Below are positions 34,047-42,998 of a DNA stretch of 64,000 nt, one piece after another. The notes under the pieces are model-generated. The model searched no databases, had not been told where the DNA came from, and was given only the letters and a program-made list of their open reading frames with translations. A program made the translations under genes and the position numbers. This DNA is from Blautia luti (GTDB lineage Bacteria; Bacillota; Clostridia; Lachnospirales; Lachnospiraceae): assembly GCF_013304735.1 (NCBI RefSeq), contig NZ_JAAITI010000017.1:16042-80041 (forward strand). The letters run 5' to 3'. Positions within the stretch are counted from its first letter, which is position 1; each line of letters opens with the position of its first letter.

Positions 34047-35922
34047 CTTTCTCCGCCTCCTGTCTGCCCAGCAATACCACAATGGCGCGGGGGCCTATTT
34101 CGATTGATTTTTTATATTCTTCTTTCTCTTCCAGATGGAATCCTGTTCCGTGAAGAGAGGTATCTGCGATTTTTTTCCAGCACATGCCTTCCGGGAGATT
34201 GGGCAGAGCAAGGCTCCGGTTTTCCCAGTGGAAATTATAGCCGATGTAAATAAAATCATCCTCTGCAGCTTCCAGATCCTCTTTTTCCCTTGCATAGGCT
34301 CCGTAGTACATCATACCGAGAAGCCTGCTGGTATTCTCATAGCTCAGATACCAGGCACGTTCCCCGTGAAGAGACACGTCCGGGAACCCCTTGGTCAGAT
34401 AATCTACCCCTTTCAGTTCCACCGGCATATGAAGAACGGGATGGGCTTTACGAAAAGCAATGGCATCCTTTATGAATTCCCTCAGTCCCTGGTTTCTGGA
34501 AAGGCCCTTCCAGTCTGTCCAGCCGGTAGCATTATCCTGACAGTAGGCATTATTGTTTCCACTCTGGGAATTGCCGAATTCATCGCCGTGATAGATCATG
34601 GGCACACCCTGACTCAACAGCATCATCAAAAAGGCATTTTTAATCTGGCGCTCCCTCATCTGACGGACGGAAACCTTACGGGTAGGGCCTTCCACACCAC
34701 AGTTCCAGGAATAATTATAGCTGCTTCCGTCCTGATTGCCCTCGCCATTGGCCTCGTTATGTTTATAATTGTAGCTCACCAGGTCATTCATGGTAAATCC
34801 GTCCTGGCACACCATGTAATTGATTACTCCATGATTCTCGCTGTTATGACGGATATGCCATGCTGCAGCCTCCACCATACCTTCATCGCTTTTCAGGAAA
34901 CGGCGCATATCCTGGAGAAAATTCATATTGCTCTCTGCTCCGCAACGTCTGGCCGGAAGCTTTCCTCTGTAAAAATGATCAAAATCAAAGCCCTGGAAGA
35001 TCAGTTTTGCTCCGGAAAGGATTCCGTCCCTGAGAAGCATCTCCCGGTTAAAGCCCTCTCCCAACACATGAAATCCATCTACATGGTAAAAATCTCTCCA
35101 GAACTGCAGGGCCCGAAGAGCCATCAGGCTGTCTGTTTCCTCCGGAAAATAGAATTCCATGATACAGGCAATGCCGTTCCTGTGCAGCTCCCGGATCAGA
35201 TACCGGAACTCCTGCTCCGGTTCTCTGGTACTGCAGTAAGCACTCTTCGGGCTGAAATAAAAGCCGGAAGCATAGCCCCAGTAATTCACTACATTTTCCT
35301 TTCGGCGGGTCTTGATGTGTTCACTGCCTTCCTTCGGTTTACTGATCGGAACCTCACAGAATTCATAGGCAGGCATCAGTTCAATGGCATTGATCCCCAG
35401 CTCTTTCCAGTAAGAGATCATCTCTGTCAGGCCAAGGAAAGTTCCCTTATGGGAAACCATCTTTCTGGCAAGCTTCGTATAACCACGGACATGAAGCTTG
35501 TACAGGATCATATTTTCGTATTCTACTGCCGGCGCAGTTTCATTTTCCCAGCCGGAAACATTCTCATTAAGGAAGCGACAGCGAACCTCCTTTTCCGGAT
35601 CGTAAGGTACTCCGAAATGTTCTCTCCCGTGAAGTCCGTATGCATACGGATCCTGCACGATCTCACCGTCTATTTTATAATTATATTCAAAATCCTTCAG
35701 AGAAGCACTGCACAGTTTCAGTGCCCACACACGTCCTGTATGGAAATCCTTCGGAAAAACGATCTCCACCGGTGCGGCAGCTCCTCTTTTTTTATATAAA
35801 AGCAGGGACACTTCGGAATCTTCCGATGCCTCCACTGCAAAATTATAACCGCCCTCCAATTTATTGGCTCCAAGTATCAGCGGCTGACCTTTTTCCACTC
35901 GACCTAATCTGCGGCTTGCCAA
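33997..35922 (-). CDS. GH13 debranching-enzyme homologue lacking catalytic residues
   Basis: 641 aa, same architecture as isoamylase/GlgX: N-terminal CBM48-like domain (about 12-110), GH13 barrel, C-terminal sheet. Many flanking residues are conserved (DGFTMNDLVSYNYKHNEANGE, QGVPMIYHGDEFG, NAYCQDNATGWTDW), yet the four catalytic regions are changed: region I reads MEFYFPEE, region II GFHVLGEG instead of GFRFD, region III LIFQGFD where Glu is expected, and region IV CQDG where HD is usual. It is therefore probably not an active glycosidase. Start: TTG 35922 has AAAGGAGGAG at ideal spacing; the frame is open to a GTG at 35988 overlapping the exonuclease stop. Confidence 0.8.
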   Translation of the reverse strand: MASRRLGRVEKGQPLILGANKLEGGYNFAVEASEDSEVSLLLYKKRGAAAPVEIVFPKDFHTGRVWALKLCSASLKDFEYNYKIDGEIVQDPYAYGLHGREHFGVPYDPEKEVRCRFLNENVSGWENETAPAVEYENMILYKLHVRGYTKLARKMVSHKGTFLGLTEMISYWKELGINAIELMPAYEFCEVPISKPKEGSEHIKTRRKENVVNYWGYASGFYFSPKSAYCSTREPEQEFRYLIRELHRNGIACIMEFYFPEETDSLMALRALQFWRDFYHVDGFHVLGEGFNREMLLRDGILSGAKLIFQGFDFDHFYRGKLPARRCGAESNMNFLQDMRRFLKSDEGMVEAAAWHIRHNSENHGVINYMVCQDGFTMNDLVSYNYKHNEANGEGNQDGSSYNYSWNCGVEGPTRKVSVRQMRERQIKNAFLMMLLSQGVPMIYHGDEFGNSQSGNNNAYCQDNATGWTDWKGLSRNQGLREFIKDAIAFRKAHPVLHMPVELKGVDYLTKGFPDVSLHGERAWYLSYENTSRLLGMMYYGAYAREKEDLEAAEDDFIYIGYNFHWENRSLALPNLPEGMCWKKIADTSLHGTGFHLEEKEEYKKSIEIGPRAIVVLLGRQEAEKDAIMAPVAALQDHHEA

Positions 35923-35984
35923 GGCAACTCCTCCTTTTCTCTTTTTATTATTGAAATCCATGGAAATCCGTTTCGCCAGATCCG

Positions 35985-36740
35985 TCACAGATCAATATCC
36001 AGCTCAATCGGGCAATGATCGGATCCCATGATCTCTCCGTGGATCTTCGCATCCTGAAGCTTTTCTTTCAGGGAAGGGGAAACAAGGAAATAGTCGATAC
36101 GCCAGCCGGCGTTCTTCTCTCGTGCACGGAAACGGTAGGACCACCAGGAGTAAACACCCTCTTTATCCGGATAAAAATAGCGGAATGTATCAATAAAGCC
36201 ACTCTCAAGAGCTCTGGTAAAGCAGGCTCTCTCTTCATCCGTAAAGCCTGCATTTTTGCGGTTGGTCTTCGGGTTCTTGAGATCGATCTCCTGATGTGCC
36301 ACATTAAGGTCGCCACAGCAGATCACCGGTTTCTTCTCCTGCAGTTTCAGGAGATAAGCCAGAAAATCCTCTTCCCATTTCATACGGTATTCCAGACGGC
36401 GGAGCTCGCTCTGGGAGTTGGGAGTATATACAGTCACAAAATAATACTCTTCAAATTCCAGCGTGATGACACGTCCTTCTTTGTCATGCTCCTCTATCCC
36501 GATCCCGTAAGCCGCAGACAACGGCTCCCTCTTCGTAAAAATGGCTGTACCTGAATAGCCTCTGCGATTTGCGTAGTTCCAGTACTGATGATATCCGGGA
36601 AGCTCCAGCTTCACCTGTCCCTGCTGGCATTTCGTCTCCTGCAGACAGAAAATATCCGCATCCAGCTCATGAAAGCGTTCCTCAAAGCCCTTGGTGATAC
36701 AGGCCCGGATCCCATTTACATTCCAGGAAATAAATTTCAT
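35985..36740 (-). CDS. xth: Exodeoxyribonuclease III (AP endonuclease)
   Basis: Repairs abasic sites and has 3'-5' exonuclease activity; 251 aa, EEP fold. Seen: MKFISWNVNGIRACI, DIFCLQETKCQ (metal Glu), VYTPNSQSEL, CCGDLNVAHQEIDLKNPK, and the catalytic GSDHCPIELDI at the end. ATG 36740 matches the family start; GAGGAG lies 13 bases upstream. It precedes the GH13-like gene. Confidence 0.96.
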   Translation of the reverse strand: MKFISWNVNGIRACITKGFEERFHELDADIFCLQETKCQQGQVKLELPGYHQYWNYANRRGYSGTAIFTKREPLSAAYGIGIEEHDKEGRVITLEFEEYYFVTVYTPNSQSELRRLEYRMKWEEDFLAYLLKLQEKKPVICCGDLNVAHQEIDLKNPKTNRKNAGFTDEERACFTRALESGFIDTFRYFYPDKEGVYSWWSYRFRAREKNAGWRIDYFLVSPSLKEKLQDAKIHGEIMGSDHCPIELDIDL

Positions 36741-36778
36741 ATTTTTATATTTTCTCCTCATTTTTTCGTCATATTTTT

Positions 36779-36807
36779 ATTATATCTCACATTGTCGGAT
36801 TAAGCAA
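36779..36807 (-). promoter_or_regulatory. Promoter of the exonuclease III operon
   Basis: Minus-strand TTGCTT (36802-36807) and TATAAT (36779-36784), 17-base spacer. Confidence 0.65.
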
Positions 36808-36847
36808 AAAATATTTTGAAAGTTTTCTCAGGCTCTCAAATATTTTG

Positions 36848-36876
36848 TTGCTGTTCTACGTCATATCTGTTAAAAT
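36848..36876 (+). promoter_or_regulatory. Promoter of the DUF1292 gene
   Basis: TTGCTG (36848-36853) and TAAAAT (36871-36876) with 17-base spacing and a TG extension before the -10. Confidence 0.55.
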
Positions 36877-36941
36877 GTTCTTTATATCATGCAGAGCTGC
36901 CTTCTTATTCACAGGCAGTAGCAGAACGGAGGATTTCTTTT

Positions 36942-37316
36942 ATGAGTGATGAATTTAACAAAAGCGGATGCACACCAAGTGACTGCGCTTCCTGCACAGC
37001 CAACTGTGAAAGTAAGGTAGACGAGGCACACCATACTATTACCCTGACTATGGATGATGATACAGAGGTAGAATGTGCCATCCTTACTATTTTCCCTGTA
37101 GAGAACAAAGAATATATCGCACTTCTCCCACTGGATGAGAACGGCCAGAATGAGACCGGTGAGGTTTATCTCTACAGCTTCTCCCGCACAGCAGACGGCG
37201 ATCCGATGCTGGCAAACATCGAAGATGATGAAGAGTACGACGCTGCCGCAAATGCCTTTAACGCAGTCGTGGAAAAAGCACGTGCAGACGAGGAATCCGA
37301 CGCACCTCTCAGCTAA
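36942..37316 (+). CDS. DUF1292 protein with N-terminal cysteine cluster
   Basis: 124-aa acidic cytoplasmic protein. The central part (TITLTMDDDTEVECAILTIF, YIALLPLDENG, EVYLYSF) is DUF1292, a small family of unknown function. The first 25 residues carry four closely spaced cysteines, CTPSDCASCTANC, a pattern like the N-terminal Fe-S motif of Mrp/NBP35-type ATPases in related bacteria. ATG 36942 with GGAGG nine bases before it is chosen over an open frame from 36816. Single gene with its own promoter and a shared terminator. Confidence 0.8.
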   Translation: MSDEFNKSGCTPSDCASCTANCESKVDEAHHTITLTMDDDTEVECAILTIFPVENKEYIALLPLDENGQNETGEVYLYSFSRTADGDPMLANIEDDEEYDAAANAFNAVVEKARADEESDAPLS

Positions 37317-37345
37317 ACAAGGCATTTACCAAAAACAGTACTTAC

Positions 37346-37410
37346 AAAAAACAAGCCCGGAAAATCGGATGTATGTGGTCTTCACACCTCCGCCTTCCGG
37401 GCTTTTGTTT
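37346..37410. terminator. Bidirectional terminator between DUF1292 and dut
   Basis: ACAAGCCCGGAA pairs with TTCCGGGCTTTTGT, enclosing a second imperfect stem. The right side ends in TTTTGTTTTATTTT and the left is A-rich, so it can serve both convergent genes. Confidence 0.8.
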
Positions 37411-37922
37411 TATTTTGTGGTGCTTCCGAAACCACCGTTTCTTACTGCATCTGCATCATCATCCACGGTAATTCCGTACTCCACGAAGATTCCCTGCATG
37501 AATCCGGTTCCTGCCGGGATCTGGATGGTCTTATCTTCTCTGGTATCGTTGGTCAGCTTGGCAAAGATATGGCCTTCGTTGTCAGAGAAGAAATAATCGC
37601 TGTCAATGATCCCTACTGTATTATTCAGCTGCAGACGGAATTTGAATCCCAGTCCGCTTCTCGGATAACATTTCAGGACCCAGCCTTCTTCCATCTCCAC
37701 ACGGATGCCAGTGGGGATCTTAACGATCTCGCCCGGTTTCATGGTCACATCCACCGGTGCATAAAAATCGTATCCCGCACTTCCGGTTGTGGCTCTCTTC
37801 GGAAGTTTCAGGCTGTCGTAGATATTACAGATCTCTTCTTCTGAATACTGTTCAAAAGTATCCTTCCAGTCCTTTGCAAACTGTTCAAAACTTACCTTGT
37901 GAAATTTCGCAATTCTTTTCAT
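37410..37922 (-). CDS. dut: dUTP diphosphatase (trimeric type)
   Basis: Hydrolyses dUTP to dUMP and PPi. 170 aa with all five trimeric dUTPase motifs: AGYDFYAP, PRSGLGFK, GIIDSDY (catalytic Asp), GTGFMQGIF, and C-terminal RNGGFGSTTK. A longer N-terminus than the 145-residue standard form adds a helical segment (FEQFAKDWKDTFEQYSEEE). ATG 37922 is the family-like start. It follows nrdG by 44 bases, so nucleotide metabolism genes are grouped. Confidence 0.93.
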   Translation of the reverse strand: MKRIAKFHKVSFEQFAKDWKDTFEQYSEEEICNIYDSLKLPKRATTGSAGYDFYAPVDVTMKPGEIVKIPTGIRVEMEEGWVLKCYPRSGLGFKFRLQLNNTVGIIDSDYFFSDNEGHIFAKLTNDTREDKTIQIPAGTGFMQGIFVEYGITVDDDADAVRNGGFGSTTK

Positions 37923-37966
37923 TTTTCGTTCCACTCCCAATGGGTAATTTGGAGAAATCCCTCCGG

Positions 37967-38458
37967 TCACTCCACATACAGAACCACACGGTTCTCACGG
38001 AGTGATGCCCGTACATCGATCACACGCTGGTTTGAGGAACCTTTCCATTTCAGGAGGACTTCTTTCTTATCGACCTGAAATTCTCCGTCCACACAGACAT
38101 CCAGATAATGGATGATCTCGTACTGCTGGATCTCTTCCCAGAGAGAACCGGTATATAACCAGATGGTCTTATCCGGATACTTCTCTCTGATCTCTCTTGC
38201 AAGAGCTGTTACCTCAGCGATATTGGAAGGATGCAGGGGATCTCCTCCTGAGAATGTGATCCCGCTGATATAATCCTTGTCCAGCTCTGCAAATATCTCA
38301 GCTCGCTCGCTGTCCGTAAATGGGAGACCTCCGTTCGGATCCCAGGTAATGGGATTCTGGCACTCCCGGCAGCCATGTGAACAGCCGGCCACCCAGAGTA
38401 CTACACGAAGTCCGTCTCCGTTTAACATATCGTCCTTGGTAATATTGTGATATCTCAT
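37967..38458 (-). CDS. nrdG: Anaerobic ribonucleotide reductase activating protein
   Basis: Radical SAM enzyme that makes the glycyl radical on class III ribonucleotide reductase NrdD. 163 aa. The 4Fe-4S motif is CSHGCREC (CxxxCxxC), followed by TFSGGDPL and IWLYTGSLWEEI. nrdD is not in the window. The start lies four bases after the pnp stop. Implies anaerobic dNTP synthesis. Confidence 0.94.
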   Translation of the reverse strand: MRYHNITKDDMLNGDGLRVVLWVAGCSHGCRECQNPITWDPNGGLPFTDSERAEIFAELDKDYISGITFSGGDPLHPSNIAEVTALAREIREKYPDKTIWLYTGSLWEEIQQYEIIHYLDVCVDGEFQVDKKEVLLKWKGSSNQRVIDVRASLRENRVVLYVE

Positions 38459-38461
38459 AAC

Positions 38462-40555
38462 TTATGCTTCTTCCGGTACATCCTTCATGCTGAAGCTGAT
38501 TCTTCCCATCTTGTCCTTGCCAAGGCAGATAACTTTAACCTTGTCACCAAGTGTGAGAACATCCTCAACACGGTTGATTCTCTGTTTGGAGATCTTGGAA
38601 ATGTGTACCATTCCCTCCTTGCCCGGTGCAAACTCAAGGAACGCACCAAACTCTTTGATGCTGACTACGCGTCCTGTAAAGATCTGTCCTGCCTCAAACT
38701 CGGTAGTGATGATCTCGATCATACGTTTCGCCTCATCCATACCCTTCTGGTCTGTTCCGCAGATGGAAACTGCACCGTCATCTGTGATGTCGATCTTCAC
38801 ACCTGTACGCTCGATGATGGTGTTGATGGTCTTTCCTCTCTGACCAACTACGTCACCGATCTTCTGCGGGTCGATCTGGATCTGGATGATCTTCGGAGCA
38901 AACTCGCCAACGCTTGTACGAGGCTTGTCGATGCATTTCTCCATAACTTCTGTGAGGATATACTCTCTTGCCTCTTTTGTTCTGCGGATTGCTTCCTCAA
39001 CGATCGGTCTTGTAAGACCATGGATCTTGATATCCATCTGGATCGCTGTGATTCCATCATGTGTTCCGGCTACCTTGAAGTCCATATCTCCGAAGAAGTC
39101 CTCAAGGCCCTGGATATCTGTAAGAACGATGTAATCATCGTCTGTCTCGCCTGTAACAAGTCCGCAGGAGATACCTGCAACCGGTTTCTTGATCGGTACA
39201 CCTGCAGCCATCAGTGACATGGTAGATGCACAGATACTTGCCTGGGATGTGGAACCGTTGGACTCAAATGTCTCAGATACGGTACGGATTGCATACGGGA
39301 ACTCCTCTTCTGTAGGAAGTACCGGTACCAGTGCTCTCTCAGCAAGTGCTCCGTGGCCGATCTCACGACGTCCCGGTCCTCTGGAAGGCTTGGTCTCACC
39401 TACGGAGTAGGACGGGAAGTTGTAGTGATGCATATATCTCTTAGATGTCTCAAACTCATCCAGTCCGTCAAGACGCTGTGCCTCTGTAAGAGGAGCCAGT
39501 GTGGTAACGGTACAGATCTGAGTCTGTCCTCTTGTGAACATGGCAGAACCGTGAACTCTCGGAATGATGTCTGTCTCTGCAGCCAGCGGACGGATCTGTC
39601 TGATCTCACGGCCATCCGGACGTTTGTGATCTTTGAGGATCATCTTGCGGACAGTCTTCTTCTGGTACTGATATACAGCCTCACCAAGAACGGCAAGCCA
39701 CTCTTCGTTATCTGCAAAAGCTTCTTTCAGCTTGTCTGTGATCTCGCTGATGTTATTCTCACGTGTCTGTTTGTCATCGGAGAATACGGCAACCTCCATC
39801 TCTTCCGGAGGAACGATCTTCTTGATCTCATCAAAGAGTTCCTGCGGTACTGCACAGGACTCGTAGGAATGTTTCTCTTTTCCGCACTCTGCTACGATCT
39901 GGTCGATGAATTTGATGATCTCCTGGTTTACTTCGTGAGCCTTGTAGATGGCTTCGATCATCTTGTCTTCCGGAATCTCGTTGGCTCCGGCCTCGATCAT
40001 GATAACTTTCTCTCTTGTGGAAGCTACGGTAAGCTGAAGGTCAGAAACTGCCTTCTGTGCAAGTGTCGGGTTGATGATGAACTCGCCGTCGATCATACCA
40101 ACCTGTGTGGTTGCACATGGGCCGTCGAACGGAATATCTGAAATACAGGTAGCAATGGAAGAACCAAGCATAGCCGGGATCTCCGGGTTGCACTCCGGAT
40201 CAACAGACATAACCATGTCTACCAGTGTTACGTCATTTCTGTAGTCCTTCGGGAACAGCGGACGCATCGGACGGTCGATAACACGGGATGTAAGGATCGC
40301 ATGCTCGCTTGCCTTACCCTCTCTCTTGTTGAATCCTCCCGGGATCTTTCCTACTGCGTACATTTTCTCCTCATACTCAACGCTTAACGGGAAGAAATCG
40401 ATTCCTTCTCTTGGCTCTTTGGATGCGGTAGCAGTAGCAAGAACTGTGGTATCACCGTAGTGCATAAGAGCGGCACCGTTGGCCTGTTTTGCAACACGTC
40501 CGATATCTACAGTCAGTGTTCTTCCTGCAAGTTCCATGGAATAACTTTTGTACAT
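38462..40555 (-). CDS. pnp: Polyribonucleotide nucleotidyltransferase
   Basis: PNPase, phosphorolytic 3'-5' exoribonuclease of RNA decay; 697 aa, full length. Two RNase PH domains (N-terminal KIPGGFNKREGKASEHAIL; C-terminal FPSYSVGETKPSRGPGRREIGHGALAERAL and GISCGLVTG), then KH (IGDVVGQRGKTINTIIERTG) and S1 (GQIFTGRVVSIKEFGAFLEF) domains. AAAAGGAG precedes ATG 40555. Downstream of rpsO with a long stem-loop between them. Confidence 0.97.
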   Translation of the reverse strand: MYKSYSMELAGRTLTVDIGRVAKQANGAALMHYGDTTVLATATASKEPREGIDFFPLSVEYEEKMYAVGKIPGGFNKREGKASEHAILTSRVIDRPMRPLFPKDYRNDVTLVDMVMSVDPECNPEIPAMLGSSIATCISDIPFDGPCATTQVGMIDGEFIINPTLAQKAVSDLQLTVASTREKVIMIEAGANEIPEDKMIEAIYKAHEVNQEIIKFIDQIVAECGKEKHSYESCAVPQELFDEIKKIVPPEEMEVAVFSDDKQTRENNISEITDKLKEAFADNEEWLAVLGEAVYQYQKKTVRKMILKDHKRPDGREIRQIRPLAAETDIIPRVHGSAMFTRGQTQICTVTTLAPLTEAQRLDGLDEFETSKRYMHHYNFPSYSVGETKPSRGPGRREIGHGALAERALVPVLPTEEEFPYAIRTVSETFESNGSTSQASICASTMSLMAAGVPIKKPVAGISCGLVTGETDDDYIVLTDIQGLEDFFGDMDFKVAGTHDGITAIQMDIKIHGLTRPIVEEAIRRTKEAREYILTEVMEKCIDKPRTSVGEFAPKIIQIQIDPQKIGDVVGQRGKTINTIIERTGVKIDITDDGAVSICGTDQKGMDEAKRMIEIITTEFEAGQIFTGRVVSIKEFGAFLEFAPGKEGMVHISKISKQRINRVEDVLTLGDKVKVICLGKDKMGRISFSMKDVPEEA

Positions 40556-40595
40556 GTTCGTTCTCCTTTTCTATATATTGAATTTGACAGGAGCC

Positions 40596-40665
40596 CGAAA
40601 CAACTGAAAAGACCACTTCCTTTGGGAAAAGATCTCGACCGGAAATGGGCTTTTCAGTAGTCTCG
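40596..40665 (-). other. Long stem-loop in the rpsO-pnp interval
   Basis: On the minus strand the arms at 40665-40641 and 40620-40596 pair over about 24 positions with few mismatches or G-U pairs (core CTGAAAAG with CTTTTCAG and CATTTCC with GGAAGTG). No T-run follows. It resembles the RNase III-cleaved pnp leader stem of enterobacteria in position; the role is inference. Confidence 0.65.
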
Positions 40666-40710
40666 GAAATCACTCCTGCGGTAATTCCGTCTGTGTTTGT
40701 CACACATGTT

Positions 40711-40740
40711 AAAATGGGGCGGATGGAATCATCCGCCCCT
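40711..40740 (-). terminator. Terminator of rpsO
   Basis: GGGGCGGATG and CATCCGCCCC form a perfect ten-base-pair stem with a four-base loop, followed on the minus strand by ATTTTAAC. The short T-run allows read-through to pnp. Confidence 0.8.
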
Positions 40741-40750
40741 CCCGTAGCAA

Positions 40751-41017
40751 TTATTTTCTTAAACCTAATTTCTCAATCAGTGCACGGTATCTTTCGATGT
40801 CTGTTTTCTTAAGATAAGCAAGAAGGCCACGTCTCTGACCTACCATTTTCAGAAGACCTCTTCTGGAATGATGATCTTTGTGGTGTGTTTTAAGGTGCTC
40901 TGTAAGCTCCTGGATTCTTGCTGTAAGAACTGCAACCTGAACCTCCGGTGAACCTGTGTCACCCTCTGTTCTTGCATACTCTTTCATGATTGCTGCTTTC
41001 TTCTCTTTAGAAATCAT
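40751..41017 (-). CDS. rpsO: Ribosomal protein S15
   Basis: Primary 16S rRNA-binding protein of the 30S platform, 88 aa. Typical sequence: [56 protein letters not shown] precedes the ATG. Its own promoter lies at 41112-41140. Confidence 0.97.
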   Translation of the reverse strand: MISKEKKAAIMKEYARTEGDTGSPEVQVAVLTARIQELTEHLKTHHKDHHSRRGLLKMVGQRRGLLAYLKKTDIERYRALIEKLGLRK

Positions 41018-41111
41018 TGTTGTTTCCTCCTTGAATTTTTAATTAAACGCCGGGTATTAAGAAGTGGTCGGAGTCTCCGGCTTCTGAATACTGGCTTTTT
41101 TCACCTCGAAC

Positions 41112-41140
41112 AGTATAGCACACGGTTCCTGACCTGTAAA
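41112..41140 (-). promoter_or_regulatory. rpsO promoter
   Basis: Minus-strand TTTACA (41135-41140) and TATACT (41112-41117), 17-base spacer, preceded by TG one base further up as an extended -10. Confidence 0.7.
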
Positions 41141-41172
41141 CTGTTTTTTTGAAAAGTTTTTACCGGAAATTT

Positions 41173-42072
41173 TTACTTTTCGAAGCTTTGAAAATAAGCC
41201 TTGCCTTTTTCCGCGTCTTTCATAAGCTGTTCTTTCAGAGCTTCTATGGAAGAAAAACGTTTCTCCGGTCTGGAATAATGAAAGAATTCCACTCTGCAGG
41301 GTTCCCCGTAAAGGTCTTCCTCACAGTCAAAGAGATACGTCTCAACACCCAGGAATTTCTCCCCCACCGTAGGTTTGTATCCTACATTGGTGATTCCTTT
41401 AAGGCTTCTGTCCTTAAAATGGGACACTGTATCGTAGACCCCGTTTGGAGGCATCAGCTTTTCTTTTGCCGGAATAATATTGGTTGTCGGAAGAAGAAAT
41501 TTATGTCCCATTCCTCTTCCATGTTCGATCACTCCATCCACAAAAAATGGAAAGCCCAGAAGATCATTGACCTTTTCCATATTGCCTCTTTTCAGTTCCT
41601 CACGGATAAAGGTACTGCTGATCTTTCGTTTTCCTTCCATTTCTTTTGGAATCACATCCACCGAAAAGCCAAGCTTCTTTCCCATCTCCCGGAGAAGTTC
41701 CGGATTTCCCTTGCGTTCATATCCAAACCGGAAATCTTCTCCTACAGCAACGTGTTCTGCCTGAAGATCCCCCACCAGAATCTCTTTAATAAAAGTGTCT
41801 GCTTTCATGTGGCGGATCCTGGCATCCAGCGGGCATTCGATCAGAACATCCACACCTGCATCCTCAAGAATCCTGCATCGTTCTTCTTTTGTAAAGATCA
41901 TCTGGCTTCCGATTCCCAGGGAAAAGAGAACTGTCTGAAGTCCCTTTTCTTTTTGCTCCAGAATTCTTTCCACCAGTTTCCGGTGTCCACGGTGTATGCC
42001 GTCAAATTTTCCAAGTGTTACCGCACTCCCTGACAGGCGCGGAAATTCTCCGTCAATCTTCAAGTATTCCAT
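41173..42072 (-). CDS. ribF: Bifunctional riboflavin kinase/FAD synthetase
   Basis: Makes FMN from riboflavin and FAD from FMN. 299 aa. N-terminal nucleotidyltransferase domain (VTLGKFDGIHRGHRKLVE with the HxGH-like site, VGEDFRFGYERKGN, SSTFIREELKRG) and C-terminal kinase domain (GRGMGHKFLLPTTNI, NGVYDTV, TNVGYKPTVGE, VEFFHYSRPEKRFSS). CAGGAG precedes ATG 42072. Confidence 0.96.
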   Translation of the reverse strand: MEYLKIDGEFPRLSGSAVTLGKFDGIHRGHRKLVERILEQKEKGLQTVLFSLGIGSQMIFTKEERCRILEDAGVDVLIECPLDARIRHMKADTFIKEILVGDLQAEHVAVGEDFRFGYERKGNPELLREMGKKLGFSVDVIPKEMEGKRKISSTFIREELKRGNMEKVNDLLGFPFFVDGVIEHGRGMGHKFLLPTTNIIPAKEKLMPPNGVYDTVSHFKDRSLKGITNVGYKPTVGEKFLGVETYLFDCEEDLYGEPCRVEFFHYSRPEKRFSSIEALKEQLMKDAEKGKAYFQSFEK

Positions 42073-42101
42073 ATCTGCTCCTGCAAGTTTTTGTAAAAAA
42101 T

Positions 42102-42989
42102 TTATACAAAGAACATGCGGACGGGAACATATTTCTGTTTTCTCTCATCCCAGCCGTATATTCCTGTGAAGTTTCCGCTGCTTTTATACATCCGGACTTT
42201 TTCTTCCCTGCTGCCGCCCTGTACCAGTTCTTCCGGAACTGGATTTCCATTACCAAGAAGCCTGTCTCCTTCCGGTGTACAGATAAGCGCCGGATACATG
42301 GAAAGTACATCTTCAATAGAAACGATTTTTTCGCCGATGGTTCCGTTGGCAACCGCTTCTTCCACCTGGGAAAGTGTCATGCTCTCTTCCAGTGTGAAAT
42401 TCCCGGACTGGGTCCGAAGAAGCTCTTCCATGGCACCGCCATAGCCTAATTTTTCTCCGATATCATTGCAAAGTGTACGGATATAAGTTCCCTTGCTGCA
42501 GGTAACGCTGATACGTACCAGCGGGAGATCCATATCCAGTATCCTTATCTCATAAAAAACCACAGGGCGCGGTTTGCGCTCTATGGTTTTTCCTTCTCTG
42601 GCCAGCTCGTAAAGCTTCTTTCCACCCACTTTCAGAGCAGAATACATCGGCGGAACCTGCATCTGTTCTCCCACAAAAGAAGCAACCGTTTCCCGGACTT
42701 CCTCCTCTGTAACCGTTACCGGTTTCTCGGAAAGAATTGTTCCTGTCATGTCCTGGGTATCTGTGGAAACGCCCAGCCTTAAGACTGCCTCGTATGTTTT
42801 TTCTTTCTCTGTAAGAAGCTCTACCAGACGGGTTCCCCTTCCAAGGGCAACGGGAAGTACTCCCTCTGCTGCCGGGTCCAGCGTTCCCGTATGGCCAATC
42901 TTTTTCATGTGGAGAATTCCACGCAGCTTTGCAACCACATCATGAGAGGTATAACCTTTTTCCTTACGGATCACAAGTATTCCATCCAT
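42102..42989 (-). CDS. truB: tRNA pseudouridine 55 synthase
   Basis: Makes pseudouridine 55 in the T loop of tRNAs. 295 aa. Catalytic Asp in KIGHTGTLDPAAEGVLPVALGRGTR; also QVPPMYSALKVGGKKLYELAREG, and VTCSKGTYIRTLCNDIGEKLG. A C-terminal PUA-like tail. It follows the DHH gene closely, with AGAGGAG over the upstream stop codon. Confidence 0.96.
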   Translation of the reverse strand: MDGILVIRKEKGYTSHDVVAKLRGILHMKKIGHTGTLDPAAEGVLPVALGRGTRLVELLTEKEKTYEAVLRLGVSTDTQDMTGTILSEKPVTVTEEEVRETVASFVGEQMQVPPMYSALKVGGKKLYELAREGKTIERKPRPVVFYEIRILDMDLPLVRISVTCSKGTYIRTLCNDIGEKLGYGGAMEELLRTQSGNFTLEESMTLSQVEEAVANGTIGEKIVSIEDVLSMYPALICTPEGDRLLGNGNPVPEELVQGGSREEKVRMYKSSGNFTGIYGWDERKQKYVPVRMFFV

Positions 42990-42998
42990 GATTTGTTT

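Noticed and set aside
34135..35799. Plus-strand open frame of 554 codons
   Set aside because: Antisense of the GH13-like gene; no family features.
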